Part shown: piece after piece, positions 26,601-35,196 of the stretch
Layout: every line of letters starts with the position of its first letter
How positions within the stretch are numbered: the first letter of the stretch is position 1
Source: an uncultured Gemmatimonadales bacterium
GTDB taxonomy: Bacteria > Gemmatimonadota > Gemmatimonadetes > Longimicrobiales > Gaopeijiaceae
Assembly: GCA_937919655.1 (NCBI GenBank)
Contig: CALFPJ010000021.1
Location: 90,882-154,881, forward strand
DNA length: 64,000 bases
Reading direction: 5' to 3'
Notes under the pieces: generated by a model
Seen by the model: the letters and a program-made list of their open reading frames with translations, nothing else
The model's database searches: none
What the model was told of the DNA's origin: nothing
Made by a program: the position numbers and the translations under genes

Positions 26601-27247
26601 GGACGACCTCTGTCCAGGACCCTCTCAGCCTCGAGTCGGTCCTCTGGTGTGTTGACGTTCAGGAAGGGTTCGCGCCCACCCTCGGAGTCAGGAATCCCGG
26701 CGACCACTACCGTGCCTGCAGCGTCGATTAGCGCATGAAGAGAAAGCTCTCCCCGTTCCAGATGCTCCTCCACCAGTGGGAGCAGGCCAAGTCCGTAAAC
26801 GGCGCACAGAGGTTCAAACCCGTCCGGCTCCGTCGAGGAGGGATCGGCAGCCAAAGTGCGCCCTCGAGCTGGCACGACAAGCGCGTCCACCCCATCCCAA
26901 GCGTCCGAGATCGACTGAACAACTGATCTGGTGACCAGCGGGAGATCACACCCGAGCAAGAAAACGCCGTCGCAGCCGACCTGGCGCGCCTCGCGAAGGG
27001 CCGCCTCGAGGCCAGCCAGTGGGCCTGAGTTCGCTCGTAGGTCGGGCACCACGCGCACACCGACAGGCGAGTCAGGCAGTGCGTCTGCCACGACCACGAC
27101 GTCGTCGAACACGGCACGCAAGACCGTCACTCCACGCGTGAGCATGGAAACGCCGCCTACGAGCTCGTGAGCCTTGTCTCGACCGTAGCGGCGACTCGCG
27201 CCTCCGGCGAGTACCGCGCCCAGCAATCGACACCGGGACTGGCTCAC
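26597..27247 (-). CDS. mobA: Molybdenum cofactor guanylyltransferase MobA
   Basis: Cytoplasmic nucleotidyltransferase that makes molybdopterin guanine dinucleotide. The 216 residues carry the family signature GAVLAGGASRRYGRDKAHE, then NSGPLAGLEAAL, LLGCDLPLVT (metal-binding aspartate) and the C-terminal FLNVNTPEDR. The GTG start overlaps the fdhD stop as GTGA. Belongs to the fdhD-mobA-mobB unit. Confidence 0.94.
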   Translation of the reverse strand: MSQSRCRLLGAVLAGGASRRYGRDKAHELVGGVSMLTRGVTVLRAVFDDVVVVADALPDSPVGVRVVPDLRANSGPLAGLEAALREARQVGCDGVFLLGCDLPLVTRSVVQSISDAWDGVDALVVPARGRTLAADPSSTEPDGFEPLCAVYGLGLLPLVEEHLERGELSLHALIDAAGTVVVAGIPDSEGGREPFLNVNTPEDRLEAERVLDRGRP

Positions 27248-28089
27248 ACGATTCGCTCCGGACGGGTGTACACGTTGAACCCTCCGTTGCGGGCGAAACC
27301 CACCAACGTCTGTCCAAATTCGTTCGCGAGATCGACCGCCAAACTCGATGGAGCGCCCACGGCGACCAGAAGCGGCACTTGAGCCATTACGGCTTTCTGG
27401 ACGATTTCAAACGACGCCCGCCCGCTGACGACAAGGACACGCTCAGTGGCGGGAAGGCTCCGGTCGAGCAGGGCCCAGCCCAGCACCTTGTCTACCGCAT
27501 TATGACGACCGACGTCTTCTCGGAGAACCACGACCTCGCCGCCAGCTGTGAATAGCCCCGCAGCGTGCAGCCCTCCGGTACGGGCGAAGACCCTCTGACC
27601 CTCCATCAGGCGATCCGGCAATTCCGACACGTGCGCAGCGTCTAGGCGAAAGTCATCGACCAGCAGTGAACAGCCCACCGCCTCAACAGCCTCGAGAGAG
27701 GCTTTCCCGCACACGCCACAACTCGAAGAGGTGAACACATTCCTCCGCAGGCGTTCAAGGTCGAAGGAAACGTCGGCGGCAAGGCGCGCCTCAACGATGT
27801 TGTACTCCTGCGCCTCGTCACCGCGGCAATAGGTGAGTTCCGTGACGTCATTCGTCCCCTTAACGATCCCTTCTCCATGGAGAAATCCCGCCACAAGTTC
27901 GAAGTCGTGCCCGGGGGTCCTCATGGTCACGGCCACGGGATCGACCCGACGGCTTGCCACGTTCTCACCCCAGCGGACGCGGATCTCCAAGGGCTCCTCT
28001 ACCGCTAGGATGTCCTTCCGGCGGTCTACGGTCCCGTTCCGATGTCGCACCACTTTGACCGATCTGGTCGGGCGCCCTCTGCCTATCAA
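27244..28089 (-). CDS. fdhD: Formate dehydrogenase accessory sulfurtransferase FdhD
   Basis: Transfers sulfur from a cysteine desulfurase to the molybdenum cofactor, which activates formate dehydrogenases. The 281 residues show EEPLEIRV, RTPGHDFELVAGFLHGEGI, the catalytic cysteine pair in SSSCGVCGK and the C-terminal RHNAVDKVLGWA and SGRASFEIVQKA motifs. The first codon of the frame is TTG at 28089 without a clear ribosome binding site; GTG codons near 28053 are alternatives. Its expected client is the formate dehydrogenase encoded at 44.8-49.3 kb. Confidence 0.93.
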   Translation of the reverse strand: MIGRGRPTRSVKVVRHRNGTVDRRKDILAVEEPLEIRVRWGENVASRRVDPVAVTMRTPGHDFELVAGFLHGEGIVKGTNDVTELTYCRGDEAQEYNIVEARLAADVSFDLERLRRNVFTSSSCGVCGKASLEAVEAVGCSLLVDDFRLDAAHVSELPDRLMEGQRVFARTGGLHAAGLFTAGGEVVVLREDVGRHNAVDKVLGWALLDRSLPATERVLVVSGRASFEIVQKAVMAQVPLLVAVGAPSSLAVDLANEFGQTLVGFARNGGFNVYTRPERIV

Positions 28090-28193
28090 GCCGTCACCGA
28101 GTCACGCGCGACATGAACGCCCGCCGCTTCGTCGCACCTTGCCATAGCGGCGCATCGGCACCGTCGGTGCTGAACGAACTCCTGCGACACACA

Positions 28194-28691
28194 CTAGAAG
28201 ATCGTCTCCAGGAAGCCAGACACACCCAGTGCCACCAGAATCGTAAGCACCCTCTTCCCGTTGCCAATGTCCAGCGCCTGCCGGATCGCGATGAAGCTTG
28301 CCACTGCTACCCACAGCGGGACGATCGCGAAGAATGGCCGCCCTAGGATGGGGACGATCGCAAAAAGCCAGAGAATGCCCGGAGCCTGGGCGAAACCCAG
28401 TGTGTGCAGGAGCTCATCCCAGGTGGCTTCCCCGCCGAACAATTTCGCCCCGACCAAGTAACAAATTCCCGCCCACACCGCCCATTGGATCACGGCACCC
28501 GTCGCCGAGAAGACGGCCGGAAGCGTACCACTTCCCGCGGCCCCGATCCCGAGCGCCACGACCACGATCGCCACGATCATGGCTGCCTGTAGGGTGGCAC
28601 TCTGGTCGGCCTCGACTTCCTCGAAGGTGTCGACGCTCAGGAACGTGGCTCCGACCACGCGTTCCACAAACGTGTCACTGGTCTCGGACAT
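28194..28691 (-). CDS. Yip1-domain integral membrane protein
   Basis: 165 residues with about five membrane helices. The cytoplasmic N-terminus (MSETSDTFVERVVGATFLSV) is followed by hydrophobic segments and the ATWDELLHTLGFAQAPGIL loop characteristic of bacterial Yip1-family proteins. Function of the bacterial family is unknown. ATG at 28691 with AGAGG upstream. It is divergent from speA, and the 179-base gap 28692-28870 must hold both promoters. Confidence 0.8.
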   Translation of the reverse strand: MSETSDTFVERVVGATFLSVDTFEEVEADQSATLQAAMIVAIVVVALGIGAAGSGTLPAVFSATGAVIQWAVWAGICYLVGAKLFGGEATWDELLHTLGFAQAPGILWLFAIVPILGRPFFAIVPLWVAVASFIAIRQALDIGNGKRVLTILVALGVSGFLETIF

Positions 28692-28870
28692 GGGACCTCT
28701 AAAGAGATGGGGCGTTTCGTTCGGACGCCATACGATGGGCACCTTGAGCCACAGGCGCCACTCCGCCCCGGCCTTTCGTGGTTCGCTAGGGCACCGCGAT
28801 ATTCTCGTCCCTCGCCCCCGCCCACGTTAGCGGGATCACGGCGGATCGGATCCGGACCCGAGAGGAAATC

Positions 28871-30853
28871 TTGCCATCCACTTCTGACGCCCCGCGCGTA
28901 TCTGCCAAGCCCCCGAATAATTCGGGTGCTCGAGCCTGGACCCTTGCCGACTCCGAAGAGCTGTACCGGGTAGACCAATGGGGAAGCGGCTACTTCGGCG
29001 TGACCCCCGACGGTACCGTGGCAGTCTATCCGGATGCGGACCCTAATCGTTCGATCGATCTGCACGAGGTCGTGTCAGGGCTCGCGGCCCGAGACCTCAC
29101 CGCCCCGATCATTCTACGTTTCCCAGGGATCCTCCGACATCGGATGGGTGCGCTCCGCAACGCCTTCGATACCGCCATTTCCGACTCGGCGTACGCGGGT
29201 AAGTACGCCTGCGTGTACCCCATCAAGGTGAATCAAGAGCGCCACGTCTGCGAGTCCATTCGTGACTCCGCTGCGCAATTGGGGTTCGGTCTCGAGGTCG
29301 GCTCGAAGCCGGAGCTCCTGGCCGGCCTCTCGCTCACGGAAGGCATGAACGGCATGCCCCTCGTGTGCAACGGCTTCAAGGACCACGAGTACATCGAAAC
29401 GGTGATCATCGCCGCAAAGATGGGGCGTAATATCATACCTGTGGTCGAGCAGGCGCATGAGCTCAAACTCATCACCCGATCCGCGCGACTGCATCAGGTC
29501 ACACCACGGTTCGGCGTGCGTGCCAAGCTTGCAACCGCTGGAATCGGCCGATGGGCCAGTTCGTCGGGCTTCCGTGGCAAATTTGGGCTCACCGTCGGAG
29601 AAATTCTCCACGCCGTGGACTATCTCGAGAAAGAAGAGATGCTGGCCGGCTTGAAGATGCTCCACTGCCACATGGGGTCGCAGGTCTTCGATATCCGCGC
29701 GGTGAAGTACATGGTGAGTGAGTTGGCCCATCTGTACGTCGAGCTGGTACGGAGGGGCGTCCCGATCGACACGCTGGATTTCGGAGGGGGGCTCGGAGTC
29801 GACTACGACGGCACACAGTCGGCGAGCGACTCGTCGGTCAACTACACGCTCGATCAATATGCTGCGGACATCGTCTATCGAGTGAAGTCCATTTGTGATG
29901 ACTCGGGGGTGCCGCACCCCAACCTGATGAGCGAATCTGGTCGGGCGCTTGTTGCGCATTCGAGCGTGCTCGTTTGCGAAGTCCTAGGGAGTAGAGTCTT
30001 CCCCACGGAACCTGATGCGGACTTGCTCAAACGGGCCCTGGAGCAAGAAGATCCACCCCAACCGTTGCTGGACGCCCACGGCGCGTTCCAACAGCGAGAC
30101 ACGGGGGACATCTTCGAGGCGTACGCAGACGCGGAACACGCCCTCTCGGAAGCGACGAACCTGTTCACCCTCGGCTACATGAACATCCACGCCCGCGCGG
30201 CGTGTGAGGAAATGTTCTGGTCGATCGGCCAGGCCGTGCTCGACCGCCATCGGGACGAACTCCCGGATGGACTCGAACATCTGACCGACACCTTGGCGGA
30301 TCTGTACTTCCTGAATGTGAGCATCTTCCAGTCCCTCCTGGATTCGTGGGGTATCGGCCAGCTTTTTCCGATCATGCCGATCCACCGCCTCGAAGAAGAA
30401 CCCACCCGCCGTGGTGTCCTGGCGGACATCACATGTGACTCAGATGGGCGTATTGATCGTTTCCCAGGCGAAGACGGCGTCAAGTCGACGCTGGAATTGC
30501 ATGTCCCGCCAGCTCACGACGACGCCGAACCGGCCAACCCGTATTATTTGGGAATCTTCCTCACAGGTGCATATCAGGAAACCCTCGGCGACCTGCACAA
30601 TCTTCTCGGTGATTCCCACGCCGTACACGTCGAGTTGACCGAAGACGGTCAATGGAGGATCGACACGGTGGTGGAAGGTGACACCGTCTCCGAGGTCCTC
30701 AGCTACGTGCAGTTCGACCCAGAAGACATGCGTCGGCGCATCAGAAAAGACATCGAAGCCGCGTTGCAGGTGAAGCGCATTTCGCTGTCGGAAGCTACGA
30801 GCATGCGGCGCTTTCTTGACGATGGGTTGAAGGGGTATACGTACTTGGAGTGA
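28871..30853 (+). CDS. speA: Biosynthetic arginine decarboxylase
   Basis: PLP-dependent enzyme that decarboxylates arginine to agmatine for polyamine synthesis. The 660 residues match the large SpeA type: the PLP lysine lies in YPIKVNQERHV, followed by GLEVGSKPELLAG, the PLP phosphate loop DFGGGLGVDYDGT, and the LADITCDSDGRIDRF region with the substrate-contacting CDSDG motif. The C-terminal helical bundle YTYLE ends as in known SpeA. TTG at 28871, with AGAGGA five bases upstream, is the only good start. No other polyamine genes are adjacent. Confidence 0.95.
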   Translation: MPSTSDAPRVSAKPPNNSGARAWTLADSEELYRVDQWGSGYFGVTPDGTVAVYPDADPNRSIDLHEVVSGLAARDLTAPIILRFPGILRHRMGALRNAFDTAISDSAYAGKYACVYPIKVNQERHVCESIRDSAAQLGFGLEVGSKPELLAGLSLTEGMNGMPLVCNGFKDHEYIETVIIAAKMGRNIIPVVEQAHELKLITRSARLHQVTPRFGVRAKLATAGIGRWASSSGFRGKFGLTVGEILHAVDYLEKEEMLAGLKMLHCHMGSQVFDIRAVKYMVSELAHLYVELVRRGVPIDTLDFGGGLGVDYDGTQSASDSSVNYTLDQYAADIVYRVKSICDDSGVPHPNLMSESGRALVAHSSVLVCEVLGSRVFPTEPDADLLKRALEQEDPPQPLLDAHGAFQQRDTGDIFEAYADAEHALSEATNLFTLGYMNIHARAACEEMFWSIGQAVLDRHRDELPDGLEHLTDTLADLYFLNVSIFQSLLDSWGIGQLFPIMPIHRLEEEPTRRGVLADITCDSDGRIDRFPGEDGVKSTLELHVPPAHDDAEPANPYYLGIFLTGAYQETLGDLHNLLGDSHAVHVELTEDGQWRIDTVVEGDTVSEVLSYVQFDPEDMRRRIRKDIEAALQVKRISLSEATSMRRFLDDGLKGYTYLE

Positions 30854-30956
30854 GGTTTTACTGAGTGAAGGGAGCGAGGCGTGCGCGATGCCATCTTCCT
30901 CTGAGGGCGCTGCGCTGAGCTGGCGTCTTTCCGGCTCTTCCATCGTTCATTCCTCA

Positions 30957-30986
30957 GCTCCGCTCCGGGGCGAAGCCCCGAGCCTC
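30957..30986. repeat. REP-like palindromic repeat, copy 1
   Basis: A 30-base GC-rich segment that contains a small hairpin (CGGGGC GAA GCCCCG). Its reverse complement recurs at 31387-31416 with one mismatch. Located about 100 bases after speA. Such palindromes often follow genes and act as mRNA stabilisers or are targets of REP-associated transposases. Confidence 0.7.
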
Positions 30987-31059
30987 AGCGAGAGAGACCA
31001 TCACGCACGCCTCGCCCAACCGTCGCTGGATACACGTTTGGCAGACAGGCGGCTGGGCC

Positions 31060-31265
31060 GCGGTGGGAGCGGGCACCGATTGAGCCAGGGCCTCGGGCTC
31101 GCGCGCCTCACTTTGGCCGGACACGGGGCGCGGCGGGAGCGGTCACCGTTTATGCCAGGCCCCCGGCACTCGTGCACTCACTCTTGCTGGACACGGCCGT
31201 GCCCGGCGCGAGTACCGTCTATGCCAGCGCGACCTTCACGCACACCTTGGCCGGCCCGGGCCCCG
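31060..31265. repeat. Three degenerate tandem repeats of about 70 bp
   Basis: Three imperfect copies lie head to tail. Anchor points are CACCG near 31074, CACCG near 31144 and ACCG near 31214, each followed by a GCCAG box and, further on, a TTGGCCGG/TTGCTGG box with ACAC nearby. The block sits in a 658-base gap (30854-31511) between speA and the M28 peptidase gene that contains no convincing coding sequence. A GC-rich self-complementary stretch (around 31250-31270) closes the block. Confidence 0.6.
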
Positions 31266-31386
31266 GGCCCCCGTGCCCGCGCTCCAGCGCGTTCGCCTGA
31301 CCCATCAGGAAGACGTTCCCCCCATGCCCCCAAAACCCACGTGTCGAGCCAACGGTCGAAGACCGAGGCGAGCGTCCCACAAGCGC

Positions 31387-31416
31387 GAGGCTCGGGGCTC
31401 CGCCCCGGAGCGGAGC
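31387..31416. repeat. REP-like palindromic repeat, copy 2 (inverted)
   Basis: Inverted copy of 30957-30986 (one mismatch in 30 bases), about 95 bases beyond the M28 peptidase stop. The two copies bracket the tandem 70-bp repeats, so this gap looks like a composite non-coding repeat island. Confidence 0.7.
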
Positions 31417-31511
31417 GAACGAAGAACAAGCAGAACCCCCCGAAAGCAGTTAGAGCGAGCGCCCTCGCGCGGTGGGGCGCTCGACTCGGTCTTCGATAAC
31501 GCCCAACGACT

Positions 31512-32876
31512 CTACCGCGGCAACCGCAGAGGCATATCCGCAACCACGTACGCGAACACAGCGAACGTAGCCACACAAAGCGCGACTTCGTCTGGGTCCA
31601 GTTTGTCGATCGTGTCCGCGTCGGTGTGGTGGTACCAGAAGTAGCGAGTCCCATCGACGTTCAGGCCCATGCCTGGTACTCCGGTCTGCATGAGCGGGCC
31701 GATGTCGGCGCCGCCGCCTCCACGGGTGACCTGGCCGGATTCGATTCGGGTCAGGAGCGATCCGATTTCAGTGACGATGTCGAAGGCGGGGTCTGAGCCG
31801 GTGAAGCCGAAGCCAGACGGTTTGAAGACACCGCCGTCGGATTCCATGGCCAAAACGTGGTGCTCATCGGCATGATCTTCAACATACTTGGATCCACCCG
31901 GCCCCCCATTTTCTTCGCTGGTCCAGCCCACCACCCGAATCGTACGACGCGGACGGAGGCCCAGCTCCTTCATGAGCCGCACGGCTTCCCACGCAGCAAC
32001 GACACCACCGGCGTCGTCCATAGCGCCCTGCCCTACGTCCCATGAGTCGATGTGCCCGCCCAGGACGATGACCTCGTTCGGAAATTCACTGCCGGTGATC
32101 TCGGCCATCACGTTGCGGGACAGGGCGTCCGGAAGCATTTCCGCTTCCATCTTGAGCAACACTTCGATTCGTTCACCACGGTCCTGCATGCGATGCAGCA
32201 TCGCGGCGTCTTCAACGGTGATCGCGGCGTGAGGGATACGGCGCACATCGTCGTCGTAGTTCATGTTCCCGGTGTGCGGCGTCTGCTGGGAATACGGCGT
32301 GACCGAACGGATCAGACTCGCGACGGCCCCTACCCGGGCTGCGGCGATCGCTCCCTGGCTCCGGTAGGCTACGGTCTGACCGTAGCCAGTGAACGGCACG
32401 TCGAACAGGACGATCCGGCCGGGGGCTTCCGCAGCACGAGCGGTGAGGTCATCGAAGCTGTTGACCACCAAGACCTCAGCCCGAATCCCGCCACGGGGTG
32501 TCGCGATGCTGCCGCCTAGGCCAAGCATGGGAAGCGATCGCGGCCGAGGCAGGACGAGTTCCAGCGACTCGTTGCCCCGCACCCAATGCGGGACCATGAC
32601 CGGATCACCCGCCACATTGTCGAGGCCGTCGGAGGCCATCTCCACCATCATCCAGTCGATGGCCTTCTCCAGCGCAACCGAACCAGAGACGCGCGATCCG
32701 AACCGATCGACCAACTCGGTCAGGCGGGCGAATGCGTCGTGGTCACCTGTCGCCGCGTCAATGAGGCGGTTCGCCACATCGCGATACTCGTTCGCGATCT
32801 GCTGGGAGGCTGCCGGCGCCGGTGCGGACAGTGCGGAGGCGAAGACAACAGCGAGGAGAATGCGGGCGTGCTTCAC
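31512..32876 (-). CDS. Secreted M28-family zinc aminopeptidase/carboxypeptidase
   Basis: 454 residues with a signal peptide (MKHARILLAVVFASALSAPA). A PA (protease-associated) insert occupies about 120-240, then the M28 zinc domain: VIVLGGHIDSWDVGQGAMDD gives two metal ligands and the bridging aspartate, TSEENGGPG the catalytic glutamate, and the C-terminal WYHHTDADTIDKLD the last histidine. The arrangement resembles carboxypeptidase Q-like (PGCP) enzymes. GTG at 32876 has GGAG nine bases upstream. It ends an operon that starts with the M19 dipeptidase and includes a symporter, which suggests extracellular peptide use. Confidence 0.92.
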   Translation of the reverse strand: MKHARILLAVVFASALSAPAPAASQQIANEYRDVANRLIDAATGDHDAFARLTELVDRFGSRVSGSVALEKAIDWMMVEMASDGLDNVAGDPVMVPHWVRGNESLELVLPRPRSLPMLGLGGSIATPRGGIRAEVLVVNSFDDLTARAAEAPGRIVLFDVPFTGYGQTVAYRSQGAIAAARVGAVASLIRSVTPYSQQTPHTGNMNYDDDVRRIPHAAITVEDAAMLHRMQDRGERIEVLLKMEAEMLPDALSRNVMAEITGSEFPNEVIVLGGHIDSWDVGQGAMDDAGGVVAAWEAVRLMKELGLRPRRTIRVVGWTSEENGGPGGSKYVEDHADEHHVLAMESDGGVFKPSGFGFTGSDPAFDIVTEIGSLLTRIESGQVTRGGGGADIGPLMQTGVPGMGLNVDGTRYFWYHHTDADTIDKLDPDEVALCVATFAVFAYVVADMPLRLPR

Positions 32877-32931
32877 GGGAACGACTCCAGGGTGTAGGAA
32901 GCAGCCAGGCTGGCGTTGTCCCGCCAGAGAG

Positions 32932-34350
32932 TCAAGCATCGAAGTACGGATCCAATGCTGACTGCGGCGGTGGCGGCGTGACCAGGCTGACGGAAATGAA
33001 GAGCGCAGCTGACACGAGAAACCCGGCCAGGACGGGCTCGATGGAGGCCGGGCCGAATGCTTCCCAGAGGAAGGTCGCCGTCACACCGCCGACCATCGCG
33101 GCCGCTGCTCCCTCCTTGGTCGCGCGGCGCCACAGCATACCCCCGACGACGGGCATCACGAAGGCTGCCGCCATTAGCGCGGTGAAGAGCAGAACGATGA
33201 ACTGGATCAATTCGCCTTCCCCCACCCCACTCAGCAGCAACAAGACTGGAATGGACCCCACGATGAGAATCCCGATCCGATCGATCCACAGTCGACGGGC
33301 AGGGGTCACCCCCGGGTTGATCAGGTTCTGATAGATGTCCACGGACAGCGCCGAACCCGCCACGATCAACAGTGAGTCCACCGTGGACATCATGGCCGCG
33401 GTGATCGCGGCGAGCATCACGGCGCCGAGTATGGTCGGAAGCACGGCGGTCGCGATCATCGGCATCGCCAAGTCGCCGGTCGGGAGTTCCGGAAAGAGAA
33501 CGATGGCGGTAAGCGCGAGAATGAAGACGAGCAGGTTGAGCGCCAATATCACGACGATGGCGAACAGGACGCCGCGGCGGATGGTGTGCATGTCCTTCAT
33601 GGCGTAAAGCCGAATCAATTTTTCTGGCGTCGCGATTCCACCCAAAAAGAAGGACAATCCCATCGTGAGGATCAGGGTCGCCGGCATCGTCTCCCACGTG
33701 AAGACGAGTGGGTGAGCCGACTCGACGAGAGACAACAACTCGCCCAGGCCCCCGACCTGCTGAAGGGCCAAGGGGACCGCGACGAGGGCACCAACGCCCA
33801 TGACCACGAGTTGAAAGACATCGGTGTACACGACGGCGATCATGCCGCCGATCACAGTGTAGGCCAGGAGAATGACCGTGAAGACCACCATTCCGGTCGT
33901 GGTGGACACCCCGAACACCGTGTTGGCGATGAGCCCCCCAGCCACGATCTGCGCTTGGATATAGACGACGGTGGCGACAAGGATAATGAGGCCCGCCAGA
34001 CCGCGGATACCCTTACCGTAGTACCGGGTCTCGATGAACGCGGGAAGTGTGATTTCCTTTTGCCGCGTAAAGCGCGGCGCGAGGACCGCCACCATGAACC
34101 AGTACGACAGCGGAATCGCAAGTAGCACCCAGCCGAACGACCACCCGGCCGTGTACATCACCCCAATCGTGCCGACGAACGTGCCCGCAGAAGTATGCGT
34201 CGCCGCCATCGTCGCACCGCCAGTGAACCACCCGAGTTCGCCCCCGGCGATCCAGTAGTCCTTCTCGTTCTTGGTGGCGCGTAGCGCGTACCACCCGATC
34301 GCGAAAACAATCACGAAGTAGACGAGGAATACCCACATCTGAGTCGTCAT
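32932..34350 (-). CDS. Sodium:solute symporter (SSS family)
   Basis: 472 residues with about 13 membrane helices. Family features include the N-terminal GWYALRATKNEKDYWIAGGE, helix 1-2 TMAATHTSAGTFVG, the GGMIAVVYTDVFQ region and the AITAAMMSTVDSLLIVAGSA sodium-site segment. It imports a small organic solute with Na+; in the company of three peptidase genes, an amino acid or peptide-derived product is a reasonable guess, not a proof. ATG at 34350 overlaps the stop of a 33-residue gene as ATGA. Confidence 0.92.
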   Translation of the reverse strand: MTTQMWVFLVYFVIVFAIGWYALRATKNEKDYWIAGGELGWFTGGATMAATHTSAGTFVGTIGVMYTAGWSFGWVLLAIPLSYWFMVAVLAPRFTRQKEITLPAFIETRYYGKGIRGLAGLIILVATVVYIQAQIVAGGLIANTVFGVSTTTGMVVFTVILLAYTVIGGMIAVVYTDVFQLVVMGVGALVAVPLALQQVGGLGELLSLVESAHPLVFTWETMPATLILTMGLSFFLGGIATPEKLIRLYAMKDMHTIRRGVLFAIVVILALNLLVFILALTAIVLFPELPTGDLAMPMIATAVLPTILGAVMLAAITAAMMSTVDSLLIVAGSALSVDIYQNLINPGVTPARRLWIDRIGILIVGSIPVLLLLSGVGEGELIQFIVLLFTALMAAAFVMPVVGGMLWRRATKEGAAAAMVGGVTATFLWEAFGPASIEPVLAGFLVSAALFISVSLVTPPPPQSALDPYFDA

Positions 34351-34448
34351 TGGCGCTCCGTCCAGAACATCCACACCACATACCCCACGACGATCGCACC
34401 GCAGACGACGAAGAGTCCCCAGAAGACGAAGCCAGGTTGGCCGGTCAT
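34347..34448 (-). CDS. 33-residue membrane peptide, probable symporter accessory subunit
   Basis: The peptide is MTGQPGFVFWGLFVVCGAIV plus 13 more residues ending WTERQ: one membrane helix with a short basic/charged tail. Its ATG overlaps the stop of the upstream gene (ATGA at 34448-34445) and its stop overlaps the symporter ATG (ATGA at 34350-34347), so it is translationally coupled on both sides. Very small hydrophobic proteins coded just upstream of sodium/solute symporters are known in other bacteria. Too short for standard gene finders. Confidence 0.75.
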   Translation of the reverse strand: MTGQPGFVFWGLFVVCGAIVVGYVVWMFWTERQ

Positions 34449-35110
34449 GCCATCGTCTCCCGCAGATGCCGAATTCCGAACGCGCCGAAGACCAGCAGGA
34501 CCAGGCCAGCCAACACCTCCAGAGTGAAGGCCAGGTCCGGCCGCCACACCCCATCGGTCCGTCCGCGCACCGTCACCACAGCGGGAACCACGGCAAGCCC
34601 CACAGAGAATGTGCTGGCTGCTGACTGAGATATACCGGTGGGGAAACTCCCTGAAACCGCCCATCCGTCGGGCAGTACCACCTCCGCCCCGAAAACCTCC
34701 TCCGCGTCCGGACTGGGCGGCAGAGCTACGGACAAGACGGGCACGTTCACGGTGACCCGATTCCCTGATCGGACCACGGCATCGGCGATCCAATAGCGCG
34801 CTGTGAACACGAAGGCTCCGTCCTCCGCAGCCGAATTCAACGAGAATTCGCTCGCGCGCATGGACCCGACTTCAGCCTCTAGCCGCATGGGCACGCCCGT
34901 GTCTCTGTCGCCGAACCAAAAACCCTCGGCCTTGCTGTCTCCAAATCCGAGCAGCTCAAAGCGGAGCGGCGCGATCCCGTCGGTTTGGAGCTCGTAGTCG
35001 ATCCTGACCTCTGCCCCGCCATCGTCCGGACTGAGGTCGGCGTACATCCGGGCAGAGCGTACGGTGCTCTGCGATGTCAGTGGGCCGCACCAGAGCAACA
35101 TCGCCGCCAC
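34445..35110 (-). CDS. Envelope protein of unknown function with C-terminal membrane anchor
   Basis: 221 residues. The N-terminus is hydrophobic (MAAMLLWCGPLTSQS), the middle is beta-rich (AEVRIDYELQTDGIAPLRFE; YWIADAVVRSGNRVTVNVP), and one membrane helix near 190-210 is followed by the short basic tail RHLRETMA, giving an outside-in topology. No family recognised. The start is uncertain: GTG at 35110 gives a short leader and no better start is in frame before the dipeptidase stop. Sits between the M19 dipeptidase and the symporter pair. Confidence 0.65.
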   Translation of the reverse strand: MAAMLLWCGPLTSQSTVRSARMYADLSPDDGGAEVRIDYELQTDGIAPLRFELLGFGDSKAEGFWFGDRDTGVPMRLEAEVGSMRASEFSLNSAAEDGAFVFTARYWIADAVVRSGNRVTVNVPVLSVALPPSPDAEEVFGAEVVLPDGWAVSGSFPTGISQSAASTFSVGLAVVPAVVTVRGRTDGVWRPDLAFTLEVLAGLVLLVFGAFGIRHLRETMA

Positions 35111-35196
35111 CGCAAGCGAAGTGGCTGGCGCGAGTCGCGGGAGGCGGACTCCGGTTCGGACTAGCCCGACCGACAGCGGTCGGATTGTGGGCGGTG

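Noticed and set aside
28871..28873. An ATG start for speA
   Set aside because: No ATG lies near; TTG at 28871 has a good ribosome binding site and gives the expected length.
31060..31265. CRISPR-like array
   Set aside because: Only three copies, poorly conserved, with no unique spacers of constant length and no cas genes nearby.
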